A stretch of DNA of 64,000 nt from Pseudonocardia oceani (GCF_019263585.2 NZ_JADQDF010000001.1:1922001-1986000), one strand, 5' to 3'; shown: positions 46,175 to 55,580, counted from the stretch's first letter. Notes: generated from the sequence alone by a model not told the origin. Numbers and translations are program-made.

Positions 46175-46771
46175 ATGACACGACCCACCCGCCGGACCGT
46201 TCCTCCGCCCGTCCCCCTCGCCGACGCCGTCGCCCCCGACCGCGAGCGGCACCGCGACCTCATCGACGCGGCGCTCGACTGGCTGGCCGCGCACGACCGC
46301 GAGGCCGAGCCCGACCTGCTCGCCCTGGTCTGCGCAGTCGCCGACCACCGGCAGGGCAGCCCGACCCGCTGGTCGCGCACGGACGTCACCGGGGCCCTGC
46401 GCGCCGACCTGTCGACATGGTGCTCCCGGCGGCGCTGCCTCGTCCCCGACGGCGTGCCGGAGGCCATGTGGAGCTGGTTCGACGCCCTGCACGCCACCGG
46501 CCGGCTCGACCCGACGTCCGACCCGCTCGCCGAGCTCCGCAAGCCGCTGTGCTGCGCGGGCGGGCTCGACCAGGACGGCCGTCCGCTGTCCGCGGGCGCG
46601 CCGCGGCAGGTGGAGTGCGAGTGCCTCCTGCCCTACCGGGAGACCGCCGCACTCCTCGGCGCGCTCGTGCGGCTCGCCGAACACTACGGCGGCGACCCGC
46701 TCGGTCCGCTGCGGCGGCTCGTCGGGGACGACTCCCCGGAGCTCCCGCCGTGGACGGTGTCGGGCCCGTGA
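46175..46771 (+). CDS. Hypothetical protein inserted opposite the tsa operon
   Basis: A 198-residue soluble protein with a Pro/Arg-rich start, a helical middle (DAALDWLAAHDREAEPDLLALVCAVADHRQG) and several cysteines that could bind metal (TWCSRRRC, KPLCCAGG, VECECLLPYRETAALL). It reads on the plus strand between tsaE and tsaB, which both read minus, and its stop is only six bases from that of tsaE. Codon use is like the neighbours. I do not recognise the family; it may be specific to Pseudonocardiaceae. Confidence 0.65.
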   Translation: MTRPTRRTVPPPVPLADAVAPDRERHRDLIDAALDWLAAHDREAEPDLLALVCAVADHRQGSPTRWSRTDVTGALRADLSTWCSRRRCLVPDGVPEAMWSWFDALHATGRLDPTSDPLAELRKPLCCAGGLDQDGRPLSAGAPRQVECECLLPYRETAALLGALVRLAEHYGGDPLGPLRRLVGDDSPELPPWTVSGP

Positions 46772-46777
46772 GCGCCG

Positions 46778-47242
46778 TCAGGCGTCGACGCGCCGCACGG
46801 TGGCCACGCGCACGTCGTCGGGCCGGCGGCGCAGGCGCACGAGCAGGTGCCGGGCCGAGAGCCGCTCGGCCACGCCCTCGCCCCACTCCACGGCCACCAC
46901 GGCGTCGGCCAGGTCGGTGTCGAGGTCGAGGTCGTCCAGTTCCGCGGCCACGTCGGCCGCCAGGCCGAGCCGGTAGGCGTCCACGTGCACCAGCGGCACC
47001 CCCCGGGCTCCGGCCCGGTGCTCGCGGGCGATCACGAACGTCGGCGACGTCACCGGTCCGGACACCCCGAGGCCGCGGGCCAGCCCCCGCACGAACGCCG
47101 TCTTGCCCGCCCCCAGCGGGCCCGACAGCACCACCAGGTCGCCCGCCGCGAGACCGGCCGCGAGGCGCTCGCCCAGCGCCTCGGTGTCGGCGACGTCGGG
47201 CAGTTCCAGATCGGTGTCCAGCGGCACCTCGGGTGCGCTCAT
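46778..47242 (-). CDS. tsaE: t6A biosynthesis ATPase TsaE
   Basis: A 154-residue P-loop ATPase: GPLGAGKTAFVRGLARGLG (about residues 41-59), SPTFVI switch and VDAYRL, and VEWGEGVAERL later. It recycles the TsaBD complex. The ATG overlaps the stop of the upstream alpha/beta-hydrolase gene (ATGA). The next t6A gene on this strand, tsaB, is 730 bases further, beyond the antiparallel gene. Confidence 0.95.
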   Translation of the reverse strand: MSAPEVPLDTDLELPDVADTEALGERLAAGLAAGDLVVLSGPLGAGKTAFVRGLARGLGVSGPVTSPTFVIAREHRAGARGVPLVHVDAYRLGLAADVAAELDDLDLDTDLADAVVAVEWGEGVAERLSARHLLVRLRRRPDDVRVATVRRVDA

Positions 47243-48396
47243 GCGCGCCGCCGGGACCGCTTGGGCCGCGTGCGGGTCTCCCCGGCGACGGTGTCGATGC
47301 GGGCCGCGCTGCGCCGCAGGAACGCGACCAGGGCCTCGTCCATCGTCGCGTGCTGCTCGAGCATCGGGAGGTGGCCGACCCCGGGGAAGCGCACGAACGT
47401 GGCGTCCGGGAGCTCGGCGGCGATCCGCTCGGAGTGCGAGTACGGGATCACGCGGTCGGCCTCGCCCGCCGCCACCAGCACCTCGCACCCGGCCAGCGCG
47501 GGCAGTGCGGCCACGCGGTCGTGGCTGCCCACGGTGTCGACGAAGTCGGTGAGCGCGTCCACGGCGTTCGAGCTGATCATGGTGTCGACGAGGTCGACCA
47601 GCCAGGGGGCCACGCTGCGGTCGCCGTAGGCGAAGCTGCGCGTGATCGCCCAGATCAGGTCGCCCGCCACGCCGCGCACGACGTCGACCAGCGTGGGCTG
47701 CAGCCGCGCGAGCAGGCCGACACCGCGGATGAGCGGGTTGCGCCGCGAGAGCAGCGCGCCCGGGAGCCCGGCGCTGCCGACCTCGCCCGCCGAGGTCGAC
47801 ACCAGCGCCACCCCGAGCACCCGCTCGGCGAACAGCTCCGGGTGCTCCTCGGCCAGCGCCATGATCGTCATGCCGCCCATGGAGTGCCCGACGAGCACGA
47901 GCGGGCCCTCCGGGGCGAGCGCGCGGATCACGGCGTCGAGGTCGCGCCCGAGCTGCTCGATCGTGCAGCTCTCCCGCGAGGCCCGCTCGGAGCGGCCGTG
48001 GCTGCGCTGGTCGTAGAGCACCAGGCGCACGGGCGGGTCCACCAGCTCGGCGAGGCTGCGGCGCTCGAAGTGCCAGGTGCGGCGGTCGAGGGCGAATCCG
48101 TGCACCAGCACGACGGTCAGGACGGCGGCGTCGTCGGGATCGGCCGGGTCGCCGGTGAGGTCGATCTCCTCGCACGACAGGCGCACGCCGTCGTCGGCGG
48201 TGACCGAGGAGGGCTCGCCGGGCGGCAGCACGCCGGGCTCGGACGACCCCTCCGACATCTGCGTGGCCAGGCGCCGCCGCGCGGTGGCGATCTGCTTGCG
48301 CTTGCGGGCCGCCGCGCCCACGGCGACGCCGGTGGCGGCCGCGCCGACCACCCCGCCCGCGACGCCGACGGTCTGCCAGATGCCGGGCTTCTTCAC
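47239..48396 (-). CDS. Alpha/beta-hydrolase with N-terminal membrane anchor
   Basis: A 385-residue protein. An N-terminal hydrophobic segment (TVGVAGGVVGAAATGVAVGAAA) followed by KRKQ suggests a membrane anchor. The hydrolase fold has VVLVHGFALDRRTW, the nucleophile in VLVGHSMGG near residue 158, and VAAGEADRVIPYSH plus FPGVGHLPMLEQHA for acid and histidine. Substrate unknown. GTG at 48396 overlaps the alr stop and its own stop overlaps tsaE, so alr-hydrolase-tsaE form one chain of coupled genes. Confidence 0.88.
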   Translation of the reverse strand: MKKPGIWQTVGVAGGVVGAAATGVAVGAAARKRKQIATARRRLATQMSEGSSEPGVLPPGEPSSVTADDGVRLSCEEIDLTGDPADPDDAAVLTVVLVHGFALDRRTWHFERRSLAELVDPPVRLVLYDQRSHGRSERASRESCTIEQLGRDLDAVIRALAPEGPLVLVGHSMGGMTIMALAEEHPELFAERVLGVALVSTSAGEVGSAGLPGALLSRRNPLIRGVGLLARLQPTLVDVVRGVAGDLIWAITRSFAYGDRSVAPWLVDLVDTMISSNAVDALTDFVDTVGSHDRVAALPALAGCEVLVAAGEADRVIPYSHSERIAAELPDATFVRFPGVGHLPMLEQHATMDEALVAFLRRSAARIDTVAGETRTRPKRSRRRA

Positions 48397-49538
48397 GAGC
48401 GGCCCACCACGGTGCGGGTCACCCGGCTGCCGTGCACGCCCGTGGCGATCTCGTAGTGGATCGTGTCGAGCTCGTCGGCCCAGTCCTGCGCGGTGGGCCC
48501 GCCGCCGTCGCCGGGGCCGAACAGCACGGCGGTGTCGCCGGTGCGGACGTCGGAGCCGGGGCCGCAGTCGACCACCACCTGGTCCATGCAGACCCGCCCG
48601 ACCACCGGCAGCGACCGGCCGCCGAGCAGCACCTGCATGCGGCCGTTGCGGTTGAGCCGGCGCGGCACGCCGTCGGCGTACCCGGCGGGCAGCAGCGCCA
48701 GCGTCGTCTCCTCCGGGGTCGTGAACTCGTGGCCGTAGGACACGCCCTCGCCCGCCGGCACCTGCTTCACCAGCGCCACGCGGGCGCGCAGCGTCATCAC
48801 CGGGCGCAGCGGGCTCTCGCCGACGGGGCGGTCGAGCGGGTCGAGCCCGTACACCGCGATGCCCGGCCGGACGATGTCGAAGTGCAGGTCGGGCCGGGTG
48901 AGGGTGGCCGCGGAGTTGGCGAGGTGGCGCAGCGGCGACAGGCCCCGGTCGCGCGCGGCCTGCCACGCCGCGGTGAGGCGGACGGCCTGCCGGTCGAGCG
49001 TGGGGTGGTGCGGGGCGTCGGCGTGCGCGAGGTGCGACCAGACGGCCACGACCTCGCAGCCCCCGTCGGCGACGGCCTTCGCGGCGTCATCGACCAGGTC
49101 GGCCCACTCGGCGGCGGGCGCACCGTTGCGGGACAGCCCGGTGTCGATCTTGAGGTGCAGCCGGGCCGGGCGCCCGGCCGCACGCGCCCCGGCGAGGACG
49201 GCGGCGAGGTGCTCGCGCGAGGACACCGACAGGTCGACGTCGGCGGCCACGGCGGAGGCGAAGTCGTCGTCGGGCAGGTGCAGCCACGACAGCAGCGGGG
49301 CGGTGATCCCGGCCGCGCGCAGCTCCAGGGCCTCCTCGATCGTGCAGACCCCCAGCCAGGTCGCGCCGGCCCCCAGGGCGGCGCGCGCGACCGGTACGGC
49401 GCCGTGCCCGTACCCGTCGGCCTTGACCACGGCCATGACCTGGGCCCCGGGGGCCGCGGCCCCGAGGACCCCGACGTTGTGGCGCACGGCGTCGAGGTCG
49501 ATCACCGCCTCGACCCGGGCCGTCCCCGTCGTAGTCAC
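48393..49538 (-). CDS. alr: Alanine racemase
   Basis: A 381-residue PLP enzyme supplying D-alanine for peptidoglycan. The TIM barrel carries the PLP lysine in VMAVVKADGYGHGA (near residue 40). The C-terminal beta domain holds VSYGHEFTTPEETTLALLPAGYADG (catalytic Tyr) and RVCMDQVVVD. Length and motifs are normal. GTG at 49538. First gene of the alr-hydrolase-tsaE chain, as in M. tuberculosis (Rv3423c-Rv3422c region, from memory). Confidence 0.97.
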   Translation of the reverse strand: MTTTGTARVEAVIDLDAVRHNVGVLGAAAPGAQVMAVVKADGYGHGAVPVARAALGAGATWLGVCTIEEALELRAAGITAPLLSWLHLPDDDFASAVAADVDLSVSSREHLAAVLAGARAAGRPARLHLKIDTGLSRNGAPAAEWADLVDDAAKAVADGGCEVVAVWSHLAHADAPHHPTLDRQAVRLTAAWQAARDRGLSPLRHLANSAATLTRPDLHFDIVRPGIAVYGLDPLDRPVGESPLRPVMTLRARVALVKQVPAGEGVSYGHEFTTPEETTLALLPAGYADGVPRRLNRNGRMQVLLGGRSLPVVGRVCMDQVVVDCGPGSDVRTGDTAVLFGPGDGGGPTAQDWADELDTIHYEIATGVHGSRVTRTVVGRS

Positions 49539-49610
49539 CCCGGCATCATCGCATCACCGGTGGGGGCGGCGTGGCCCCCGGACGGCGTGCGCCGCCTCAC
49601 CGCGGGGTCG

Positions 49611-51062
49611 TCACCGAGCGTCGCGGGCCCGCTCCGCCGCCCGCAGCGACCGCACGGCGGCGGGGATCGCGGCCTGCATCAGCGATGCCGGGGCGGGGGC
49701 TCCAGCGGCCGCGGTCTCCGCGGCGCGCGCGTGTACGAACGCGGCGCAGCCGGCCGCCCACCAGGGTTCCAGCCCCGCCGCGAGCAGGGCGCCGATCATC
49801 CCGGAGAGCACGTCGCCCGAGCCTGCGGTGGCCGCCCAGGACGAGGTCGCGGGGTGCACGAGGACCCGGCCGCCCGGGTCGGCGACGACGGTCGCGTTGC
49901 CCTTGAGAAGCACCGTCGCCCCGAGGTCGGCGGCCGCCCGCCGGGCCGCGCCGATCCGGTCGGTGCCGACGTCGCCGGCCAGGCGCGCGAACTCGCGGTC
50001 GTGCGGGGTGAGCACCACCGGACGGCCGCGCACGGCGTCGCGCAGGTCGGCGTGCTGCGCGAGCAGCGTGATCGCGTCGGCGTCGAGGCAGAGCGGCACG
50101 TCGTCGGCCAGCGCGGCGAGCACCGTGGCGCGGCCGGTGTCGTCGGTTCCGGAGCCGGGCCCGACGGTCCAGGCCTGCACCCGCCCGGCACCGTCGACGT
50201 CCGCGGTGGCGACGACCTCTGGCCAGCGCGCGTGCACGGCCTCGGCCCCGGTGCCCGCGTAGCGCACCATTCCGCTGGTCGCGAGCACGGCGGCGCCGGT
50301 GGCGAGCACCGCGGCGCCCGGGTAGACCGCCGAACCGGCCGCGACCCCGACCACACCCTGCGTGTACTTGTCGTCGGCCGGACCGGGCACCGGCCAGCGG
50401 GCGGCCACGTCGGGGGCCTCGAGCACGTGGGCGTGCGGTTCCGGCAGGTACGGGCCCAGCCCGAAGTCGACGAGGTGCACCGGCCCGCAGGCCGGCGCGG
50501 CCAGCGCGTGCACGGGCTTGCGCGCCCCGAACGTCACGGTCGCGTCCGCCCGGACCGCGGGCGCGTGGACCTCGCCGGTGTCGGTGTCGACGCCGCTGGG
50601 CAGGTCGACCGCGACGACCGGCACCCCGGCCCGCGCGGCCGCGGCCACCAGCCCCGCCGCGGGCTCGCGCAGCGCACCGCGCCCGGAGATGCCGACGATG
50701 CCGTCCACCACGAGGTCGGCGCGCTGCACGAGGTCCGCCGCGCCGTCGGCGCCGGTCACGCGTCCACCGGCCCGGCGCAGCGCAGCCAGCCCGGGTGCGT
50801 GGGCGCGCTCGGGCACCAGCAGCACCGCCGTCACCGCGACGCCCCGCCGGCGCAGCTCGTAGCCGGCCCACAGCGCATCGCCGCCGTTGTGCCCGGCCCC
50901 GACGAGCAGCACGACCCGCCGCCCGGCCACGGCCCCCAGCGCGGCCCGCACGCGCACGGCCAGCCCGTACGCGGCGCGCCGCATGATGGTCTCGCCGGGG
51001 ACGTGCCGCATCATCGCGGCCTCGGCGTCGCGGATCTGGCCGGCCGTCCACACACCCCACAT
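49611..51062 (-). CDS. nnr: Bifunctional NAD(P)HX epimerase / dehydratase
   Basis: A 483-residue fusion. The YjeF-N epimerase domain covers about residues 1-205 (VLLVGAGHNGGDALWAGYELRRRG, VDLPSGVDTDTGEV). The C-terminal ribokinase-like dehydratase domain (NNRD) carries LTPHDREFARL, KGNATVVADPGG and TAGSGDVLSGMIGALLAAG. It repairs hydrated NADH and NADPH. ATG at 51062 begins MWGVWTAGQIRDAE. It is divergent from the next hydrolase gene. Confidence 0.94.
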   Translation of the reverse strand: MWGVWTAGQIRDAEAAMMRHVPGETIMRRAAYGLAVRVRAALGAVAGRRVVLLVGAGHNGGDALWAGYELRRRGVAVTAVLLVPERAHAPGLAALRRAGGRVTGADGAADLVQRADLVVDGIVGISGRGALREPAAGLVAAAARAGVPVVAVDLPSGVDTDTGEVHAPAVRADATVTFGARKPVHALAAPACGPVHLVDFGLGPYLPEPHAHVLEAPDVAARWPVPGPADDKYTQGVVGVAAGSAVYPGAAVLATGAAVLATSGMVRYAGTGAEAVHARWPEVVATADVDGAGRVQAWTVGPGSGTDDTGRATVLAALADDVPLCLDADAITLLAQHADLRDAVRGRPVVLTPHDREFARLAGDVGTDRIGAARRAAADLGATVLLKGNATVVADPGGRVLVHPATSSWAATAGSGDVLSGMIGALLAAGLEPWWAAGCAAFVHARAAETAAAGAPAPASLMQAAIPAAVRSLRAAERARDAR

Positions 51063-51186
51063 GCGGGCGAGGGTAGGCCGGGTCGGATCGGCCGGCCCGC
51101 GCGATGTCTCGTCCGGGCCGGTCACGAACGGGTGACACCCGTCCCGGACCGGCGACGGCGGGCGCACGGTACTACGGTTCTGCGCT

Positions 51187-52035
51187 GTGACCCGGACCCG
51201 CTCGTCCTCGCCCGCCGCGGTGCGCTCGCAGCTCTCCGACCTGCGCGGCGGCAAGGACGCCCTCGAACAGCTCTCCCGCCCGGGTCCGCTCACGGCGCTG
51301 CGCGGCGACCTCGGGATGGTCGGCATCCCGGGCGTCGTCTTCGCGCCGGAGGAGGGCCTGGGCCTGCCCGCCGTCGCGTTCGCGCACGACTGGCTGCAGC
51401 CCGCATCCCGCTACGCCGACCTGCTGCGCCACCTCGCGACGTGGGGCATCGTCGCGGCCGCGCCGGGCGGGCACCAGGGCCCGCTGCCCAGCCACGCGGG
51501 CATGGCCGCCGACCTGCGCACCACGCTGGAGGTGTGCGCGGGCGTGCGCCTGGGCGACGGCCGGATCAGCGTCGACGCCCGCCGCACCGCCTTCGCCGGG
51601 CACGGCATCGGCGGCGGCGTCGCCCTCCTCGCGGCCGCCGGCCACGCGCGGGCCCGCGCGGTCGTCACGATCGCGCTCGCTCAGACCCGCCCGTCGGCCC
51701 TGGAGGCCGCCCGCAAGGTCACCGTCCCGACCCTGCACCTCACGGCGGGCCGCGACACCGTCGCCCCCGCCGCCGGCCACGCGGAGCCGGTGTCGGCCTC
51801 CGCGGGCGGCGCGGTCGTGCTGCGCACGCTGAAGAAGGCCACGCACACGGGCTTCCTCGACGGCACCCACTGGAGCGACCTCCTGCTCTCCGGCAGCCCC
51901 GACGCGAAGACCCGGCGCCTCACCCGGGGCCTGGTCACGGCGTTCCTGCTGCGCGAGCTGTCCGACGAGAACGGCCCGCTCGACGAGGTCGTGGTCGGCA
52001 AGGTGCCCGGCACCGAGGTCGTCTCCCGCTCCTGA
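51187..52035 (+). CDS. Dienelactone-hydrolase / cutinase-like alpha/beta-hydrolase
   Basis: A 282-residue protein with a hydrolase-like fold (VVFAPEEGLGLPAVAFAHDWLQPASRYADLLRHLATWGIVAAAPGG). The nucleophile elbow reads GHGIGG, so the usual serine is replaced by isoleucine and glycine context (typical GxSxG is not kept). TAGRDTVAPAAGHAEP and ATHTGFLDG mark the acid and histidine regions. It may be inactive or use another nucleophile. No signal peptide is seen, so it is probably cytosolic. GTG at 51187, close to a possible -10, suggests a leaderless mRNA. Confidence 0.8.
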   Translation: MTRTRSSSPAAVRSQLSDLRGGKDALEQLSRPGPLTALRGDLGMVGIPGVVFAPEEGLGLPAVAFAHDWLQPASRYADLLRHLATWGIVAAAPGGHQGPLPSHAGMAADLRTTLEVCAGVRLGDGRISVDARRTAFAGHGIGGGVALLAAAGHARARAVVTIALAQTRPSALEAARKVTVPTLHLTAGRDTVAPAAGHAEPVSASAGGAVVLRTLKKATHTGFLDGTHWSDLLLSGSPDAKTRRLTRGLVTAFLLRELSDENGPLDEVVVGKVPGTEVVSRS

Positions 52036-52165
52036 CCCGGCACCGTTCACTCCCGCACCCACCCGCGCACCTGGTGGCCGACCGCGCACGTCCCGACATG
52101 CGCAGGACGCCACTCCGTGCGCAGTCCGGACCGGCGGGCACCCCGACCCCAGCACGGGTGCCGGG

Positions 52166-52621
52166 CTACCCGTCCTCCCCGAGCCGAGCCACGCTCATCC
52201 CGCGCTCGTCCTCGACCCGGCGGGCTGCGGTCCCACCCAGCCGGGGGCCGGCGCCACCGCGGACCGAGGGCGGCCCGCCGGTGTCCGCGGCCCGCCCGCC
52301 GGTGTCCGAGGCCGTGACCGGCCCGCCCGCGACCGGCCCGCCCGGGACCGCTGCGTCCGCCACCCACCGCTCGGCCGCGGCCGCCACGATCCGGGCCGCG
52401 GCCAGCGCGGCGTCGAGCTCCCGGTCCAGCGCCCGGCGCGCGAGGCCGGCGCGCTCGGCCCAGGCGCGGCCGGCGTCGTCGAGCCAGTCGTCCCCGACGT
52501 CGGCGATCAGGCGGCCGAGGGCGGGCAGAGCGTGCTCCATGCGGGCGGCGGCGACGGCCAGCACCCCGGCCGCAGCCACCAGCGCGTCCTCCGCCCCGTC
52601 GCGCGGCTCGCCCCCGTTCAC
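52166..52621 (-). CDS. Small helical WXG-like protein linked to ESX-4 region
   Basis: A 151-residue protein. Residues 15-95 are predicted helical hairpin with tryptophans in DDWLDDAGRAWAERAG, reminiscent of WXG100-type or type VII-associated helical proteins. The tail is Gly/Pro/Arg-rich and disordered. GTG at 52621 overlaps the stop of the gene upstream (GTGA). Together they occupy the place of Rv3439c-Rv3440c before glmM in M. tuberculosis (from memory). No secretion function is proven. Confidence 0.6.
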   Translation of the reverse strand: MNGGEPRDGAEDALVAAAGVLAVAAARMEHALPALGRLIADVGDDWLDDAGRAWAERAGLARRALDRELDAALAAARIVAAAAERWVADAAVPGGPVAGGPVTASDTGGRAADTGGPPSVRGGAGPRLGGTAARRVEDERGMSVARLGEDG

Positions 52622-52926
52622 GACGGCTCCAGCAGCGCGGCGCGCGCCTCGGTGTCGGCCGCACCGGCCGCGTAGGCGGTGACGTGCAGCCCCGCGGTCA
52701 GGTCGGCCAGCTCGCGGCCGATCCGGTCGACGGCCGCCGCCGCGCGGTCGAGCTCGGCCAGCAGCACCGCCCCGTCGGGCGCCGCGGCCAGCGCCGCCCG
52801 CGCCGTCCCGTCGACGACGGGCAGCGGCAGCAGCTCGGCGAGCAGCCCGGCCAGGCGCCGCCCGTGGGCGTGCAGGCGGTCGGGGTCGAGATGCAGGCCG
52901 GACGGCACCGGCCGATCCTCGCCCAC
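52618..52926 (-). CDS. Small protein of the type VII secretion target (EspC-like) type
   Basis: A 102-residue helical protein: LHLDPDRLHAHGRRLAGLLAEL, then AVLLAELDRAAAAVDRIGRELADLTAGLHVTAYAAGAADTE. Pattern and length fit the ESX EspC-like 'type VII secretion target' group, which combine a helical hairpin with YxxxD/E-type ends (YAAGAADTE is close). It is coupled to the gene downstream and lies directly after glmM. Function is inferred. Confidence 0.62.
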   Translation of the reverse strand: MGEDRPVPSGLHLDPDRLHAHGRRLAGLLAELLPLPVVDGTARAALAAAPDGAVLLAELDRAAAAVDRIGRELADLTAGLHVTAYAAGAADTEARAALLEPS

Positions 52927-52981
52927 GACCGCCCCGCCGCGGGGCGGAACCGGGGAAGCCGTGAGCGGACGGGGCCGGCCC

Positions 52982-54322
52982 TCAGCGGGCCGCGGCCACG
53001 ACCTCGGCGAGCCGGGCGGCGGTGCCGCGCGCCTGCTCCTCGGTGGGGGCCTCGACCATCACGCGCACCAGCTGCTCGGTGCCCGACGGGCGCAGCAGCA
53101 CCCGCCCGGTGCCGCCGAGCTCCGCCTGCGCGGCCTCGACGGCGTCGCGCACGGCGGCCGACTGCGCCACCGCCGCCTTGTCGACGACGGCGACGTTCTG
53201 CAGCACCTGCGGCAGCGCCGTCATGATCCCGGCCAGCTCGGCCAGCGAGGCACCGGTCTCGGCCATCCGGGCCATGATCCGCAGCGCGGTGAGCAGGCCG
53301 TCACCGGTGGTGGAGCGGGTGGGGAGCACGACGTGACCGGACTGCTCGCCGCCGAGGGTGAACCCGCCCGAGCGCAGCTCCTCGAGCACGTACCGGTCGC
53401 CGACCGCGGTGGTGCGCAGCGCGATCCCGGCCGCCTCCATCGCGAGGTGCAGCCCCAGGTTGCTCATCACGGTGGCGACGAGCGTGTCCTGCTCCAGCTC
53501 GCCCGCGTCGCGCATCGCCACGGCCAGCACGGCGAGGATGTGGTCGCCGTCGACGACCCGCCCCGCCGCGTCGACGGCCAGGCAGCGGTCGGCGTCGCCG
53601 TCGTGGGCGATGCCGAGGTCGGCACCGTGCTCGCGGACCGCGTCCTGCAGCAGTGCGAGGTGGGTGGAGCCGACGCCGTCGTTGATGTTGAGGCCGTCGG
53701 GGTCGGCGTGCAGCGCGACGACGTCGGCACCGGCGCGGCGGTAGGCGTCGGGGGCCACGGTCGACGCGGCCCCGTGCGCGCAGTCGACGACGACGCGGAT
53801 CCCCGCGAGCGACGGCGTCCCCGCCAACAGGTGCGCGGTGTAGCGCTCGGCGGCGTCGGCGAGGTCGCGGACGCGGCCGATGGCGGCACCGGTGGGCCGG
53901 CGGCCGTCGGCGGTCATGCCGTCCTCGACGGCGGTCTCCAGCGCGTCGGCCAGCTTGTGCCCGCCGGAGGCGAAGAGCTTGATGCCGTTGTCGGGCATCG
54001 GGTTGTGCGAGGCGGAGATCATCACGCCCAGATCGGCGCCGAGGACGTCGACCAGGTGGGCGACGGCCGGCGTCGGCAGCACCCCGACGCGGACGGCGTC
54101 GGCGCCCGCCGAGGTGAGCCCGGCGACCACCGCGGCCTCCAGCATCTCACCGCTGGCCCGCGGGTCGCGCCCGACCACCGCGACCGGGCGGTGCGTCCGG
54201 TCGCGCTCGGCGAGCACGCGCGCGGCGGAGGCGGACAGCGCAACGGCGAGCTCCGGGGTGAGGAGCTCGCCGTTGGCCAGTCCGCGAACGCCGTCGGTAC
54301 CGAAGAGACGTCGTTCGCCCAT
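52982..54322 (-). CDS. glmM: Phosphoglucosamine mutase GlmM
   Basis: A 446-residue enzyme converting glucosamine-6-phosphate to glucosamine-1-phosphate for UDP-GlcNAc. It has [11 protein letters not shown] at the start, the phosphoserine loop [17 protein letters not shown] near residue 100, the metal site DGDADRCL and GGEQSGHVV, then [14 protein letters not shown] at the end. Length is standard. It is immediately downstream of rpsI (gap two bases), an arrangement conserved in actinobacteria. Confidence 0.97.
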   Translation of the reverse strand: MGERRLFGTDGVRGLANGELLTPELAVALSASAARVLAERDRTHRPVAVVGRDPRASGEMLEAAVVAGLTSAGADAVRVGVLPTPAVAHLVDVLGADLGVMISASHNPMPDNGIKLFASGGHKLADALETAVEDGMTADGRRPTGAAIGRVRDLADAAERYTAHLLAGTPSLAGIRVVVDCAHGAASTVAPDAYRRAGADVVALHADPDGLNINDGVGSTHLALLQDAVREHGADLGIAHDGDADRCLAVDAAGRVVDGDHILAVLAVAMRDAGELEQDTLVATVMSNLGLHLAMEAAGIALRTTAVGDRYVLEELRSGGFTLGGEQSGHVVLPTRSTTGDGLLTALRIMARMAETGASLAELAGIMTALPQVLQNVAVVDKAAVAQSAAVRDAVEAAQAELGGTGRVLLRPSGTEQLVRVMVEAPTEEQARGTAARLAEVVAAAR

Positions 54323-54324
54323 GC

Positions 54325-54939
54325 TCAGCGCTTGCTGTACTGGGGCGCCTTGCGGGCCTTCTTGAGGCCGTACTTCTTCCGCTCGATCACGCGCGGGTCG
54401 CGGGTGAGGAAGCCGGCCTTCTTGAGCGGCGGGCGGTCCTCGGCGTCGACCTCGATGAGCGCACGGGCGATCGCCAGGCGCAGTGCGCCGGCCTGCCCGG
54501 AGATCCCGCCGCCGTGCAGGCGGGCGAAGATGTCGAAGCGCTCGGTCTTCTCGAGCAGCACGAGGGGCTCCCGGATCAGCTGCTGGTGCAGCTTGTTCGG
54601 GAAGTAGGTCTCGAGGCTCTTGCCGTTGAGCGTGAAGTTGCCGCTGCCGGGCATGAGGCGGACGCGGACGACGGCCTCCTTGCGGCGGCCGACGGTCTGC
54701 ACCGGGCGGTCGGAGAACACGGCGTCCGGCACGTCGCTGGCCACGTCGACGTCGACGTCGACGTCGGTGTCGGTGTCGTACTCGTCGTCGACGGCGTCGA
54801 GCTCGTCGGAGCTGGCCTCGGCCTCGACGGCCTCCGCGGGGACCTCGTCCTCGGCGATGGCCTCGACCTCGGGCTCGGGGCTGGTCACGGGCTGTCCTTC
54901 TGTCGTGGGATCAGGAGTCACGGACTCAGGGGTGCTCAC
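54325..54939 (-). CDS. rpsI: 30S ribosomal protein S9 with long acidic N-terminal extension
   Basis: A 204-residue protein whose last 130 residues are canonical S9: [47 protein letters not shown] and the C-terminal [18 protein letters not shown] that reaches the P site. About 75 N-terminal residues are extra and strongly acidic ([12 protein letters not shown], several EAE/EDE runs). The start is GTG overlapping the rplM stop (GTGA). A later start cannot be excluded, but no ribosome site stands out inside. Confidence 0.95.
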   Translation of the reverse strand: MSTPESVTPDPTTEGQPVTSPEPEVEAIAEDEVPAEAVEAEASSDELDAVDDEYDTDTDVDVDVDVASDVPDAVFSDRPVQTVGRRKEAVVRVRLMPGSGNFTLNGKSLETYFPNKLHQQLIREPLVLLEKTERFDIFARLHGGGISGQAGALRLAIARALIEVDAEDRPPLKKAGFLTRDPRVIERKKYGLKKARKAPQYSKR

Positions 54940-55379
54940 TGAGCGACCTGCGTGATCTCGAACGCGGCCGGCTGCTGCGCGGCGTGCGGGTGGCTCGGGC
55001 CGGCGTAGACCTTGAGCTTCTTGCCCATGGCGCGGCCGAGCTTGTTCTTGGGCAGCATGCCCTTGACGGCCTTCTCGACGAGGCGGTCGGGCTGCTTGTC
55101 GATCATCTCGCCGACGGACCGCTGGCGGAGACCGCCCGGGTAACCGCTGTGGCGGTAGACGAACTTGTCGTCGCGCTTGTTGCCGGACACGGAGATCTTC
55201 TCGGCGTTCACGATGACGACGAAGTCACCGGTGTCCATGTGCGGCGCGTAGGTGGGCTTGTGCTTGCCGCGCAGGAGCGTGGCGGCATGCGTGGCGAGGC
55301 GGCCGAGCACCACGTCCGTAGCATCGATCACGTGCCAGGCGCGGGTGATATCGCCGGGCTTCGGGCTGTACGTGGACAC
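54936..55379 (-). CDS. rplM: 50S ribosomal protein L13
   Basis: A 147-residue L13: [52 protein letters not shown] and [22 protein letters not shown] at 55379 begins [15 protein letters not shown], matching the usual actinobacterial N-terminus, after GAGGTAGGTCC. It heads rplM-rpsI-glmM. The 200 bases upstream contain its promoter and the ESX terminator. Confidence 0.97.
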   Translation of the reverse strand: MSTYSPKPGDITRAWHVIDATDVVLGRLATHAATLLRGKHKPTYAPHMDTGDFVVIVNAEKISVSGNKRDDKFVYRHSGYPGGLRQRSVGEMIDKQPDRLVEKAVKGMLPKNKLGRAMGKKLKVYAGPSHPHAAQQPAAFEITQVAQ

Positions 55380-55537
55380 GGACCTACCTCGTCGCTGTCT
55401 AGTGCTCGTCGAACTGCGGGCTCGGGAGCTGCCTCTGGTGCGTGTGGTGCGGAAAAGGGCACCGGGCCCCGGAGGCGGGGTGCACTCCTCGGAGCGCACG
55501 ACCTCCCGCCGCACTATCGGTTGTCGAGGGTACCCGC

Positions 55538-55574
55538 CGGTCCGGAGGAGGGTCAAAACGCCCCCTCCGGACCG
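55538..55574. terminator. Hairpin after the esx genes
   Basis: CGGTCCGGAGG (55538-55548) pairs with CCTCCGGACCG (55564-55574), and GGG/CCC extend the stem past one bulge. The loop on the minus strand contains a short T-run (TTTTGA). It lies just after the esxT-like stop and before the rplM promoter region. Confidence 0.75.
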
Positions 55575-55580
55575 CTCCGC

